Shown: positions 33,127 to 41,540 of the stretch, one piece after another
Layout of the letters: every line of letters starts with the position of its first letter
How positions within the stretch are numbered: position 1 is the stretch's first letter
Assembly: GCA_020633415.1 (NCBI GenBank)
Contig: JACKDQ010000011.1
Span: forward strand, 86,126-150,125
Source: Deltaproteobacteria bacterium
Lineage (GTDB): Bacteria > Myxococcota_A > Polyangia > GCA-2747355
Reading direction: 5' to 3'
Length of the DNA stretch: 64,000 bases
The notes under the pieces: generated by a model
What the model was told of the DNA's origin: nothing
The model's input: the letters and a program-made list of their open reading frames with translations, nothing else
Databases searched by the model: none
Translations under genes and position numbers: made by a program

Positions 33127-35100
33127 TTAGCGATCGACAAGCGAGGCGATGCTCGCTGTGCAGAGGTCGGCGCAGTAGACCGCCGCGCCGATCACCACCG
33201 CGCGCTCGGGAGCAACGAAGGCCCGCGGCACCTTGCCGAAATAGCTGGCCACCGCAGCGCGCACCGCGGGGATATAGGTCGTACCGCCAACCAGGTAAAC
33301 CGCACTAAGCTGATCGACGCCGACATCAGCCAGTTCGAGACAGCTCGAGACCGTCGCAAAGGAGCGCCGGATCACCTCGGCGATGGCCGACGTGAACACG
33401 TCTCGATCGATCGACCAGACCAAATCGAGCGGGCCGCTCCGTGACATCGCGATCTCTTTCAGTCGAATTGTCGCCTGCTGCTCGGTGGAAAGTGTCCGCT
33501 TCGCCGCTTCACAGGCAAATAGCAGGCGCTGCCACGACACCACCCGGTTGCGCAGCTCGATCTCGGTCTCGCGCCAGAAGTTGTTGGCCGCTTGCTGGGC
33601 CAACGCCTCGTCGATGTCATCGCCACCGAGCCAAGAATCACCGGCGGTCGCAACAACCTGGAAGTCGGCGCGACTTACATCGACCAAGGAGAAATCAAAG
33701 GTACCACCGCCGAAGTCGTAGATCGCCACCAAGCCCGAGCAACACTCGTCGGCGCGCTGCGCCAAGGCCGCCGCTAGCGGCTCTTCGACAAACGCCTTGA
33801 CCTTGAGCCCGGCGATTTCGGCAGCGCGGCGAAGCGCGCGCTTTCGCAACTCATCGAAGCTTACCGGGATGGTCAGCACCGCTTCCGTGACCGCTGCCTG
33901 CAACTGAGCCTCGGCCAAACGCTTGAGCTGGTAGATGATCGGCGCGCAAATCTGCTCGACGGTGTAGCCGGTCTCGTTGTCGTAGAGCATCACTTCGCCG
34001 TGCGGGCCGGGGCTCGACGGCATCGCCTGCTGGGCGAGGAAACTCTCGACCTCTTGCTCGGCAAATTGCCGACCGAGAATGCGCTTGGGCGACCGAATCA
34101 CGCGCTGGGGCTCGCGAGTCATCAACGCCATCGCGTCTTGACCGACGACAGCCCCTTGCTCCCAGAATCCAACAGCCGACTCGATCTTCCAGTCGCCGCT
34201 TGCCGTCCGCAGCGCATGCACTTCGTTGCCCAGCGCCGCAGCAATCGCCGAGCGGGAGGTGCCAAAATCGAGACCGAGCGCCGGCACTCGGCCGTCGTAG
34301 CTGACCAACGCTCGTCCACTTTGACCATGGCGCAACAGCGACGCATCCTGGTTTTGCCTCAACGCAGGCTGAGCAGGCACGCCTGGCAGCGGAGGCAATG
34401 CAGGCCCACTCTCATCGATCACGATCGGAATCGACTCCTCGTCATCCGGGCCGCTGAGCTGCTCGATGCGATAGCGCGCGGTGTCCTCTTGCAGAGGATT
34501 GCTCCGACGCGGCAGATTATCTGCTGAACTGCCAAAGTCGTCTTCGGGCAACAACGTCTGCACCGTGACTTGATCGTCGTCATCTGCGGCCTGCTCGACC
34601 GCGCCAGTCGCGCGCTGAGCGGTCGAAGACCGGCGGAGCCCACGCAGCTCGGCGACCACGCTATCGCTGACATCGATCGGCGAACCCGGCATCTGATCGG
34701 GCGACATCGCGATCTCCGGCCCGGCCAACGCCGTCTCGCGTTGCGGCACGCTGACCACCGTGGCCTCGCTAACCGCATCAACCAGGCGGCGATAGGCGTC
34801 GACGCGGGCCAGCTGGGCCGCATCGAGCTCCATGCCAAAGCCGCGCGCCACTCCTCCCGCCAGCGCATGATGGCGCACCGTTCCACTTAGCGAAAAGTGC
34901 GTGCGGTCGGGTAACAGAATGACGACGCTAACGAAGGCGCCGATCGGCGGCGGGCCGGGGCAATGGACAAACAAGCCGGAGGCGCTAACGTTGGCCGAAA
35001 ACAGCGCGCGCGCTTCGGCCCAGGACTGGCAGGAAACCTCGACCGGCACGCGCAGCGGCGACCGGGTCTCTCGGCGGCGATGTGGCGGACGATTGGCCAT
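33127..35100 (-). CDS. PilZ domain fused to Hsp70-type ATPase domain
   Basis: A 657-residue fusion. Residues 1-100 are a PilZ domain with both cyclic-di-GMP motifs intact: RRETR (residues 9-13) and NVSASG (37-42). Residues 105-270 are an acidic, low-complexity linker. From residue 275 to the end is an Hsp70 nucleotide-binding domain: LGLDFGTSRSAIA (Asp278), IPVSFDELRKRALRRAAE, EEPLAAALAQR, IYDFGGGTFDFSLVD and VYLVGGTTYIPAVR. The substrate-binding domain of DnaK is missing; the protein stops right after the ATPase. This suggests a cyclic-di-GMP-gated Hsp70/actin-like switch. No DnaJ or GrpE is nearby. Cytoplasmic. Confidence 0.9.
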   Translation of the reverse strand: MANRPPHRRRETRSPLRVPVEVSCQSWAEARALFSANVSASGLFVHCPGPPPIGAFVSVVILLPDRTHFSLSGTVRHHALAGGVARGFGMELDAAQLARVDAYRRLVDAVSEATVVSVPQRETALAGPEIAMSPDQMPGSPIDVSDSVVAELRGLRRSSTAQRATGAVEQAADDDDQVTVQTLLPEDDFGSSADNLPRRSNPLQEDTARYRIEQLSGPDDEESIPIVIDESGPALPPLPGVPAQPALRQNQDASLLRHGQSGRALVSYDGRVPALGLDFGTSRSAIAAALGNEVHALRTASGDWKIESAVGFWEQGAVVGQDAMALMTREPQRVIRSPKRILGRQFAEQEVESFLAQQAMPSSPGPHGEVMLYDNETGYTVEQICAPIIYQLKRLAEAQLQAAVTEAVLTIPVSFDELRKRALRRAAEIAGLKVKAFVEEPLAAALAQRADECCSGLVAIYDFGGGTFDFSLVDVSRADFQVVATAGDSWLGGDDIDEALAQQAANNFWRETEIELRNRVVSWQRLLFACEAAKRTLSTEQQATIRLKEIAMSRSGPLDLVWSIDRDVFTSAIAEVIRRSFATVSSCLELADVGVDQLSAVYLVGGTTYIPAVRAAVASYFGKVPRAFVAPERAVVIGAAVYCADLCTASIASLVDR

Positions 35101-35171
35101 AGACGATGCCTCGATCCTACCAGCATTGCCGATTGGTGGCTCAATCGAAATTCACCCGCGACGCTCGCTGC

Positions 35172-36242
35172 TCAGGGAAGGCGCGCCACGCACCCCCCAG
35201 CGAGGCAACCGCCAAGCCCGAGCGCTACACAGTCAACGACCACTGGCTCGCCGGCATTACAGACCCGCAATCGGCGGCCGTCGGCCAAACAGCCGCCCGT
35301 ACAGGGCACAGCTTGCCGAAACTGGCAGTGCGCTCCGTCAGCACCAGCCTGACACCCAAAGTTCGCACCAAAAGCGCGGCAATCGAGCACCGTCTCCCAC
35401 TTGCCGGCACAGCCGATCAGGCGCGTGGCGTTTTCACAGCGACTGTGTCGATCGGTGCACGCAGGTCCAGTTCCTCGGCACTGCCCGTCGCGGCAGGGCA
35501 GGCCGTTTTGCGCGCAGTCTTTCCAGACGACTTCTTTGCCACCCAGACACAACATCACGCGCGATCCGTCGCAGCGCCCATTCAACCAGGTGTTTGGCCA
35601 GCTGGCCGTGCACTGGCGCGAGGTCACGCAAAAACTATCGGTCCCGCGAATTCCATCGCTGTCGAGATGCTCGAGGGGCTGACACTTCGCGGCAAACCGT
35701 GCGCAGTCGATCGATGATTCGCCAAGAAACGACGCGTGGCCAACCAGACGATCACCGTCGCAGCGCTTCTTGTCGGCCGCCGGATGATCCGCGAAGCGCA
35801 CACCGAGGCACTGGTCAAGCGCATCACAGCCGGCCTGGCTTTGCCCGAGGCAGGCCAGCTCACCGAACACCCCGCCGGCGTGGCCGTTGTGAAAGCCTTC
35901 GAACGCCCCCGGCCCTTGACCATACAAACGTGCCAAACACGCTTCAGTCGACCCTGCGTAGATGTGATGGCTGGGCAAACACGCGGCGAGGCGCGCACAA
36001 GCCCGCACCGCGTCGCTCGCCGCAGCGGTCGTCAGATCGATCGGGCCCGCATCCGGCTGAGCTTGCCCATCCGCCACTGCGAAGCCATCGCCAGCAACAC
36101 CGGCGTCAGAACGGCCCGTCGCCAGCGCGTCGGCCACCGTAGCGTCGAGCGAAAACGTCGAGAGATTTCGGCCACACGCGGTGAGAAAGACAACCATCAA
36201 GAGAGCAACAAGCATCCAGAGAGCGACAAGCAAACTGCGCAT
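35172..36242 (-). CDS. cysteine-rich lipoprotein with Asp/Ala linker
   Basis: A 356-residue protein with a strong hydrophobic leader and lipobox FLTAC (near residue 23), an Asp/Ala/Gly-rich spacer and a mature part with about 28 cysteines. Repeated units of the form C-x-G-x-W/V-x(5-8)-D-C-x3-G-x2-C (for example CLGGKEVVWKDCAQNGLPC and CAGKWETVLDCRAFGANFGC) suggest tandem disulfide modules near the C-terminus. Such proteins are typical surface components of myxobacteria; function unknown. AGAAGG before the ATG at 36242 supports that start over 36302. A near-perfect sigma-54 promoter lies upstream with a normal 18-base leader. Confidence 0.75.
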   Translation of the reverse strand: MRSLLVALWMLVALLMVVFLTACGRNLSTFSLDATVADALATGRSDAGVAGDGFAVADGQAQPDAGPIDLTTAAASDAVRACARLAACLPSHHIYAGSTEACLARLYGQGPGAFEGFHNGHAGGVFGELACLGQSQAGCDALDQCLGVRFADHPAADKKRCDGDRLVGHASFLGESSIDCARFAAKCQPLEHLDSDGIRGTDSFCVTSRQCTASWPNTWLNGRCDGSRVMLCLGGKEVVWKDCAQNGLPCRDGQCRGTGPACTDRHSRCENATRLIGCAGKWETVLDCRAFGANFGCQAGADGAHCQFRQAVPCTGGCLADGRRLRVCNAGEPVVVDCVALGLGGCLAGGCVARLP

Positions 36243-36270
36243 AAGCACGCCTTCTTCGCGCAGCGCTCGA

Positions 36271-36286
36271 AGCAACCTACGTGCCG
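36271..36286 (-). promoter_or_regulatory. candidate sigma-54 promoter
   Basis: Minus-strand CGGCACGTAGGTTGCT differs from TGGCACG-N4-TTGCW only at the first base and has GG-N10-GC spacing. Predicted start near 36260, giving an 18-base leader that includes the ribosome site of the Cys-rich lipoprotein gene. Confidence 0.62.
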
Positions 36287-36491
36287 ACGTGTCGTCACGC
36301 ATAATTCAAGGAGAAACGGCGGTCGCCGTGAACACATCGCCCAAATTGCCCGTGTCTCGTCGTTCACACGGTGCGTTCGATCACGGCGACGGCCGTTGGA
36401 GGGCCGGCGAGCAGCGCCCTCACGGGACAACGGGACTCCGCGACTATCTACGACCAGCTAGCGCACCCTGGTTTTCGTTATATAGTCGCCC

Positions 36492-37055
36492 ATGGTCGAT
36501 AATCCTACGAGCACAGCGCAAACGCAGATAGATCTACCGGAGCAGACTTTTGGCAGAGCGCCTTTGCCCACAGCGGCCAAGGTTGTGGTCGTCGCAGCCG
36601 CGCTCGCCACCCCGACGATTCATTGGCTCGGCGCTCTCGCCGAGGAGAAACTTCGGCTGATTGACTTCTGGTCACAACTAGTCAGCTGGCTGCCCTACGC
36701 CCTGAGTGGATGCGTTTTCGTGCTCGGCGTTCATGCATACGTCAAGTGGCACAAGGCAAGCTTAGTGCTAAATCGTGACGGCATTTCCTGGAGGCAAAGT
36801 CAGAAAGTCCTACCCTTTTCCGAGGTACAGGCGATCACGTGGGTGGAGACGTGGGGCATGGTCGACCTTATCATCACGTGCACTCGTCGAAACAATCGGC
36901 TGATTCGCTTTCTCTTTTCGTTGGAGCAGCGACGCGTACATATTGCACTTTGGCCGTTTGGCGAACGCCTCATCCAGCGAGGCATTGCGCGTGACACTGC
37001 CAACTACTTTGCGACCGTTTCAACGCGAGCGAAGTCCGACGTCGTGCAGTCTTAG
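36492..37055 (+). CDS. membrane protein with PH-like domain, function unknown
   Basis: A 187-residue protein with two membrane helices (residues about 28-46 and 64-82) followed by a cytoplasmic part that reads like a bacterial PH domain: LVLNRDGISWRQSQKVLPFSEVQAITWVETWG with the usual strand-turn-strand pattern. I cannot assign a process. A TATAGT at 36481-36486 directly before the start resembles a -10 element, implying a very short leader, and no ribosome site is visible. Stands alone between intergenic gaps. Confidence 0.6.
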   Translation: MVDNPTSTAQTQIDLPEQTFGRAPLPTAAKVVVVAAALATPTIHWLGALAEEKLRLIDFWSQLVSWLPYALSGCVFVLGVHAYVKWHKASLVLNRDGISWRQSQKVLPFSEVQAITWVETWGMVDLIITCTRRNNRLIRFLFSLEQRRVHIALWPFGERLIQRGIARDTANYFATVSTRAKSDVVQS

Positions 37056-37215
37056 CGCGGGCGTCTCGTCACAAAACGTGCTACGGTGCTCTACCGATTG
37101 GTACGACTCCCCACGCGCGGGCTAAACCCGTCGATGGCCCGGCGGCAATCCTATCCCCGTCGTGCTCACCAATAACGCGCACTTAAGTCTGCCGGGCAGG
37201 AAGAGAGGCGAGCTC

Positions 37216-37398
37216 ATGCCGAAAAAACCAAACTACGACCTGGAAAAGCGCCGCAAAGAGGCCGCCAAGCGCAAGCGCAAAGAGGAAAAGCGCCAACGCC
37301 GGCGACAAACAGCCGACGACACACCGAGCGCGCGCGCTGACGATGTACGTCCAGCAGAAGAGCGCCCACCATTGCCACGTGTTGGCGACGGCGAGTGA
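37216..37398 (+). CDS. small, highly charged basic protein
   Basis: A 60-residue protein starting MPKKPNYDLEKRRKEAAKRK, followed by a Lys/Arg/Glu-rich helix and an acidic, proline-rich tail. The N-terminal block MPKKPNYDxEKRRKE is one I know from small conserved hypothetical proteins in several proteobacterial groups; role unknown, possibly nucleic-acid or ribosome associated. GAGG upstream of the ATG supports the start. Confidence 0.65.
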   Translation: MPKKPNYDLEKRRKEAAKRKRKEEKRQRRRQTADDTPSARADDVRPAEERPPLPRVGDGE

Positions 37399-37490
37399 AC
37401 GCGAAGAAGCGGCGGCGGAACTGAACCTACGCTGATGACCCGCGTCGCACAGGCCATGCACAAGCGCAACGATCTGTCGGCTAACGCGCC

Positions 37491-38045
37491 CTAGTCGCCC
37501 GCCTGCGCCTTTTTTTCGGCGCGTTCGGCGAGTGCGCTGGCAAACATGTCGAGACTAAGCGGACAAGGCAGCGCGTTCGTACCGACGTACTGGCAATCAC
37601 GCTGGTCGCACTCAACGAATGGCTCATCGCGCCCGGCAAAACCGCCGCGACGCCGGTTGAGCAGCCGAATCAATACCGGCTCGCTGATCACATCGCATCG
37701 ATAAGCGATTCGCTTGCTCGCCATTTGTACTCCGTGAGGGAATGGCGCAGGAGGTACGCCGAGAATCGCGCCCGTCGACGCATCGGCGGCAGCGACAGGT
37801 CGAGCGAGATGTCTTTGGATCGTGGAGGCAACAAACAGACGCCCCCGCAGTTCATCCGCATCGAGTCCGATCGCCAGACAGAGCCCATCGAACGAGGTGA
37901 TTCCTCGTTCGTCCTTGCGCGCGATCCATTGCCAGGCATCGCGTGCGTGTAGGTTACCTTCAGTTCCGCGAGCGGGTGATAGCACGTCGACGAGGGCCCG
38001 CCTGAGGATTGCCTGTAACAGGCGGATCTCGCCGACTTGAGTCAA
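37491..38045 (-). CDS. hypothetical protein
   Basis: A 184-residue cytoplasmic protein. The N-terminal 80 residues (LLQAILRRALVDVLSP, ARDAWQWIARKDERGITSFDGLCLAIGLDADELRGRLF) resemble a small conserved helical family in which a W-x-x-x-D motif precedes a helix-turn-helix-like GLDADxLR; I know no function. The rest contains four cysteines (CDVISEPV, CDQRDCQYVGTNALPC) that could bind metal. It ends 18 bases before the end of the convergent frame 38037 onward, which is a shadow. The next gene on the same strand is the RRM gene, 18 bases upstream, so the two may be co-transcribed. Confidence 0.55.
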   Translation of the reverse strand: MTQVGEIRLLQAILRRALVDVLSPARGTEGNLHARDAWQWIARKDERGITSFDGLCLAIGLDADELRGRLFVASTIQRHLARPVAAADASTGAILGVPPAPFPHGVQMASKRIAYRCDVISEPVLIRLLNRRRGGFAGRDEPFVECDQRDCQYVGTNALPCPLSLDMFASALAERAEKKAQAGD

Positions 38046-38063
38046 GAGCGCCTCGCCCAGCGC

Positions 38064-38324
38064 TTAGTCGCGTGGACGGCGCTCGCGCGCAGCGGAGACG
38101 CGAAGCGTGCGGCCGTCGAGCGTCTGCCCATCCAACCGGTCGATGGCGCGATCCGCCTGATCGCCATCAGCGTACGTAACAAAGCCAAATCCCCGGCTGC
38201 GGCCCGTGTCGCGGTCTACCGCCACATGGACGTCGGTGATCTCGCCGTATTCAGCGAATGCCCCGCGCAGGTCAGCCTCCGTCGTGCCCCAACTCAAACC
38301 GCCTACGAATAGTTTCTTGCTCAT
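38064..38324 (-). CDS. RRM-type RNA-binding protein
   Basis: An 86-residue protein consisting of one RNA recognition motif: RNP2 LFVGGL (residues 5-10) and RNP1 RSRGFGFVTY (near 42-51), plus DVHVAVDRDTGRSRG between them. Such short glycine-poor RRM proteins occur in cyanobacteria and many other bacteria and are often cold-induced; they bind single-stranded RNA in the cytoplasm. The open frame reaches 38525, but the ATG at 38324 with a GAGAGA site upstream gives the normal family N-terminus MSKKLFVGGL. The long untranslated stretch upstream could contain a thermo-responsive leader, though I see no definite structure. Confidence 0.93.
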   Translation of the reverse strand: MSKKLFVGGLSWGTTEADLRGAFAEYGEITDVHVAVDRDTGRSRGFGFVTYADGDQADRAIDRLDGQTLDGRTLRVSAARERRPRD

Positions 38325-39025
38325 GATTCTCTCTTCTCGTTTTCTTAGCTCGCCTGGAGGCACGCACCGCGCCGATTTCCAACGTCCTCGGCTCGCTGCA
38401 AACCCTGAATCAACAGTGATAACGGAGAGAATCGAGTGGCTGTTGGTGATTCGCGCGAAACGAACCCCGCCTATTGGCAGGCAACCTATCAGTCGCGTGA
38501 GCGCTAGTCGACCGAAATCGCGCACACCGTGCTAACAAATCCCCTGCCGGTTGGTATTTTCGCTCAATCCCACATCAATGCGCCGTGTTGGCGGCGGAAC
38601 TAAATCAGACCGGCGCCTGATCACAGCTCATGCCGATCCTGGCGATGCTCAGCTCGATCTTCATCTGTGGACCAACGGCCAAGCCTGCTCCCGCTGCGAT
38701 CTCGTGCCAGGCTACGGGGGCATCGAACGGGCGGCTCGCGTCTTATCGCAAGGCTACGGCGGCGAGGCGGCCCGATTCGCGGCAACCGCATACGCGATCT
38801 GAACAAGATTCAGTCTGAAGCCTACCGAGAGGTCGAGGAGATTCGCGGCGCGATGTGCCTTGGCCAAAACGTCACCGATTTGCCGTTGCACGCTGGCGCC
38901 CAGTCGTGAAGCCCAGGCGGTGACCGTAGACAGGTTGTCGAGTTGTGCGCCAGGGTGGTAGATGGCTGCGCGCCGAGGCTCGATCTTGGCGGCTGTCGTT
39001 CCGGCGTTCTATCGAGAGAGCGGCT
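38325..39025. other. 700-base stretch without a convincing gene
   Basis: Lies between the RRM gene (leftward) and the carbamoyltransferase gene (rightward). Several short frames exist on both strands, but none has a ribosome site, a recognisable motif or plausible composition. The part near 38325-38450 is probably the RRM leader and promoter. I see no strong hairpin or repeat. Confidence 0.5.
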
Positions 39026-40861
39026 ATGGTGAATATCCTAGGTATCTCAGCTTTCTATCATGATAGCGCGGCCTGCCTGCTGCAGGATGGTGCGCTGATC
39101 GCAGCCGCTCAGGAAGAGCGCTTCACGCGCAAGAAACACGACCACGACCTGCCGAAGAACGCCATCGAATATTGTCTCGAAGAGGCCGGACTGACCGTTG
39201 AGCAGTTAGACTACGTAGCGTTTTACGAAAAGCCGCTGCTGAAGTTCGATCGATTGCTTCAGACGTGGCTAGCCTTCGCGCCGTCAGGTCTCTCCTCCTT
39301 CTTCAAAGGCATTCCGCAGTGGCTGCAGAAAAAGCTGCATCATCAGCGCGAGCTCGACCGTGGCTTGGGCGGTGGCTATCGCGGACGTTTTGTCTTTCCT
39401 GAGCACCACGAGTCGCACGCCGCCAGTGCCTTCTTTCCCAGTCCCTTTGACGAAGCCGCAATTCTCACGATGGATGGCGTTGGCGAGTGGGCAACGACGA
39501 CCTGGGGCATCGGTCGCGGCAACACGATCGAGCTGAGCCACGAGATCCGCTTTCCCCACTCTATCGGTTTGCTGTACTCCGCCTTTACCTACTACACGGG
39601 GTTCAAAGTCAATTCAGGCGAGTACAAGGTGATGGGACTCGCTCCCTATGGCGAGCCCCGCTTCGCCTCGACGATCTTGGAGAACCTCATCGACCTCAAG
39701 GCCGACGGCTCTTTTCGCCTCGACATGCGTTATTTTAACTATTGTCAGGGTCTAACGATGACCTCGGAGGCGTTTCACCGGCTCTTCGGAGGCCCCCCTC
39801 GCAAGCCGGAGTCACCGGTCACCCAGCGGGAGATGGACCTCGCCGCAAGCATTCAGGCTGTCACTGAAGAGGTGATGTTGCGCACCGCGCGCCACATCGC
39901 CAAGACGACCCGGCTCAAGAACCTCGTGATGGCAGGCGGGGTGGCACTAAATTGCGTCGGAAACGGCAAAATCCTGCGCGATGGTTGTTTCGACAATATC
40001 TGGGTCCAACCAGCGGCCGGCGACGCGGGAGGAGCGCTCGGCGCAGCCGTTTTCGTCTGGCACCAACTGCTTGGCAAGCCGCGTGACGTCGATGGCGTTT
40101 ACGATCAGCAGCGAGGCTCTCTGCTTGGCCCGAATTTCGAAGGCGATGGACTGCGGGCGTTTTTCGAGCAGCAGGGCGCAAAATATCACTACTACAGCGA
40201 CGAAGACGCGCTGGTAGATGTTGTCAGCGAGGCGCTGGTCAATCAGAAGGTTGTAGGCCACATGGCGGGGCGCATGGAATTCGGTCCGCGAGCGCTGGGC
40301 AACCGCTCCATCCTTGGAGACCCACGTTCTCCGGAGATGCAGCGGACGATGAATTTGAAGATCAAGTTCCGCGAGTCGTTTCGCCCGTTCGCGCCGAGTG
40401 TACTGCGCGACGCTGTGGATGAATGGTTTGAAATGCGACCACAAGAAGAAAGCCCTTACATGCTTCTGGTGGCGCCGGTTTGTGAGAGCAAGCGACTTGC
40501 CGAGGGAAATACTGCCGACAAGAAGGGCATCGAACTGCTAAACGTGGTGCGCTCAAAAGTTCCAGCCGTCACTCACGTCGATTTTTCTGCCCGTGTGCAA
40601 ACCGTTGATGAGCAGCGAAACCCTCGCTACTATCGGCTGATCAAGCGGTTCGAACAAAAGACAGGTTGTCCGCTGGTGATCAACACCAGCTTCAATATCC
40701 GAGGCGAACCGATAGTCTGCACGCCGGCGGACGCCTATCATTGTTTCCTCGGCTGCAACATGGATGTGCTTGTGGTAGACAAGTTCGTCTTGTACAAGGA
40801 CGAACAGCCCGAATCGCACGTCGACGTCGAGCAATACAAGGATAGGTTTGAACTCGACTAA
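39026..40861 (+). CDS. carbamoyltransferase (NodU/TobZ family)
   Basis: A 611-residue protein. The N-terminal Kae1-like domain begins VNILGISAFYHDSAACLL and holds the metal-binding HHESHAASAF (near residue 130) and MDGVGEWATTTWG; the C-terminal domain has MEFGPRALGNRSILGDPR and INTSFNIRGEPIVCTP. Such enzymes transfer a carbamoyl group from carbamoyl phosphate, through an adenylate, to hydroxyl groups of sugars or antibiotics. GAGAGAG before the ATG at 39026 supports it over the longer frame to 38945. It heads a four-gene cluster (SxtJ, DUF5989, SGNH hydrolase) with gaps of 12, 8 and 12 bases. The substrate is unknown; a surface polysaccharide or lipid is my guess. Confidence 0.93.
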   Translation: MVNILGISAFYHDSAACLLQDGALIAAAQEERFTRKKHDHDLPKNAIEYCLEEAGLTVEQLDYVAFYEKPLLKFDRLLQTWLAFAPSGLSSFFKGIPQWLQKKLHHQRELDRGLGGGYRGRFVFPEHHESHAASAFFPSPFDEAAILTMDGVGEWATTTWGIGRGNTIELSHEIRFPHSIGLLYSAFTYYTGFKVNSGEYKVMGLAPYGEPRFASTILENLIDLKADGSFRLDMRYFNYCQGLTMTSEAFHRLFGGPPRKPESPVTQREMDLAASIQAVTEEVMLRTARHIAKTTRLKNLVMAGGVALNCVGNGKILRDGCFDNIWVQPAAGDAGGALGAAVFVWHQLLGKPRDVDGVYDQQRGSLLGPNFEGDGLRAFFEQQGAKYHYYSDEDALVDVVSEALVNQKVVGHMAGRMEFGPRALGNRSILGDPRSPEMQRTMNLKIKFRESFRPFAPSVLRDAVDEWFEMRPQEESPYMLLVAPVCESKRLAEGNTADKKGIELLNVVRSKVPAVTHVDFSARVQTVDEQRNPRYYRLIKRFEQKTGCPLVINTSFNIRGEPIVCTPADAYHCFLGCNMDVLVVDKFVLYKDEQPESHVDVEQYKDRFELD

Positions 40862-40874
40862 GTGAGCGTATGGC

Positions 40875-41321
40875 ATGGCGGTCTTAAGTACCAACTGGCG
40901 CCCCAACGACAAGCAGCTGAAGAGCTTTGGCTGTATTGCGTTTGTTGTCTTTGGCGGGATCGCTGGCTGCATCTTCTGGCAGCAGAGCTTTTGGGGTCGA
41001 GAGATGGCCGCGGCAACGGCCAACGGGGTAGCGCTCGGCTTGGCGATCGCTGCCGCGCTTTGTCTTGGCCTGTCGTTCGTCAGACCGCGCGTTCTCCTAC
41101 CCCTCTATTGGTTGCTGATGGCTATTAGCTATCCGATCGGTTTCGTGATCTCCAACGTTGTCCTGTTCGTGATCTTTATGCTCTTGCTGACGCCGTTAGG
41201 ACTGCTCAAGCGCGCTTTCGGCAGAGATCCGCTCGCGCGCTCGCTTGACCGACAGGCACAGAGCTATTGGATCGAGCGCTCGCCGCCACCGCCGGCCGAG
41301 CGCTATTTTCGCCAATATTGA
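40875..41321 (+). CDS. SxtJ-family membrane protein
   Basis: A 148-residue protein with three membrane segments and the SxtJ-family pattern: short N-terminal STNWRPNDKQLKSFG, a central LSFVRPRVLLPLYWLLMAISYPIGFVIS and C-terminal LLLTPLGLLKRAFGRDPL. The name comes from the saxitoxin cluster, but these proteins mainly accompany carbamoyltransferases and have no known activity. It starts 13 bases after the carbamoyltransferase stop and precedes the DUF5989 gene by eight bases, so it is in one operon. Confidence 0.88.
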   Translation: MAVLSTNWRPNDKQLKSFGCIAFVVFGGIAGCIFWQQSFWGREMAAATANGVALGLAIAAALCLGLSFVRPRVLLPLYWLLMAISYPIGFVISNVVLFVIFMLLLTPLGLLKRAFGRDPLARSLDRQAQSYWIERSPPPPAERYFRQY

Positions 41322-41329
41322 AGGGACCT

Positions 41330-41524
41330 ATGTCAGATTCAGCAAACGAATTTGAAAAGCAGGCTGCCCAAAAGCGCCGCGGGATGTTGCGGGAGCTGAT
41401 CGGGTTCATCGCCACCAACAAGAGATGGTGGCTGATCCCGTTGGTTGTGGCACTTGTTATCGCCAGCGCCCTCGTGCTGCTGGGCGGAACCGGCGCGGCA
41501 CCTTTCATCTACACGCTGTTCTAG
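41330..41524 (+). CDS. DUF5989 small membrane protein
   Basis: A 64-residue protein: a charged N-terminal helix (NEFEKQAAQKRRGMLRELIGFI), the typical KRWWLIPLVVALVIASALVLL membrane segment and the ending GTGAAPFIYTLF. This is the DUF5989 pattern; such proteins nearly always lie between an SxtJ gene and an SGNH hydrolase, as here. GAAGGG five bases before the ATG. Function unknown; probably a membrane subunit of the cluster's enzyme complex. Confidence 0.88.
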   Translation: MSDSANEFEKQAAQKRRGMLRELIGFIATNKRWWLIPLVVALVIASALVLLGGTGAAPFIYTLF

Positions 41525-41540
41525 CGATGTCTAGCGATGT
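41521..41540. repeat. 10-base tandem duplication at a gene junction
   Basis: CTAGCGATGT occurs twice in a row, spanning the DUF5989 stop and the SGNH start. It creates two ATGs ten bases apart in different frames; only the second (41537) opens the hydrolase frame, while the first leads to a 54-codon dead end. Confidence 0.7.

Noticed and set aside
38551..38818. Short frames in the RRM to carbamoyltransferase gap
   Set aside because: No ribosome site, no motif, overlapping frames on both strands.
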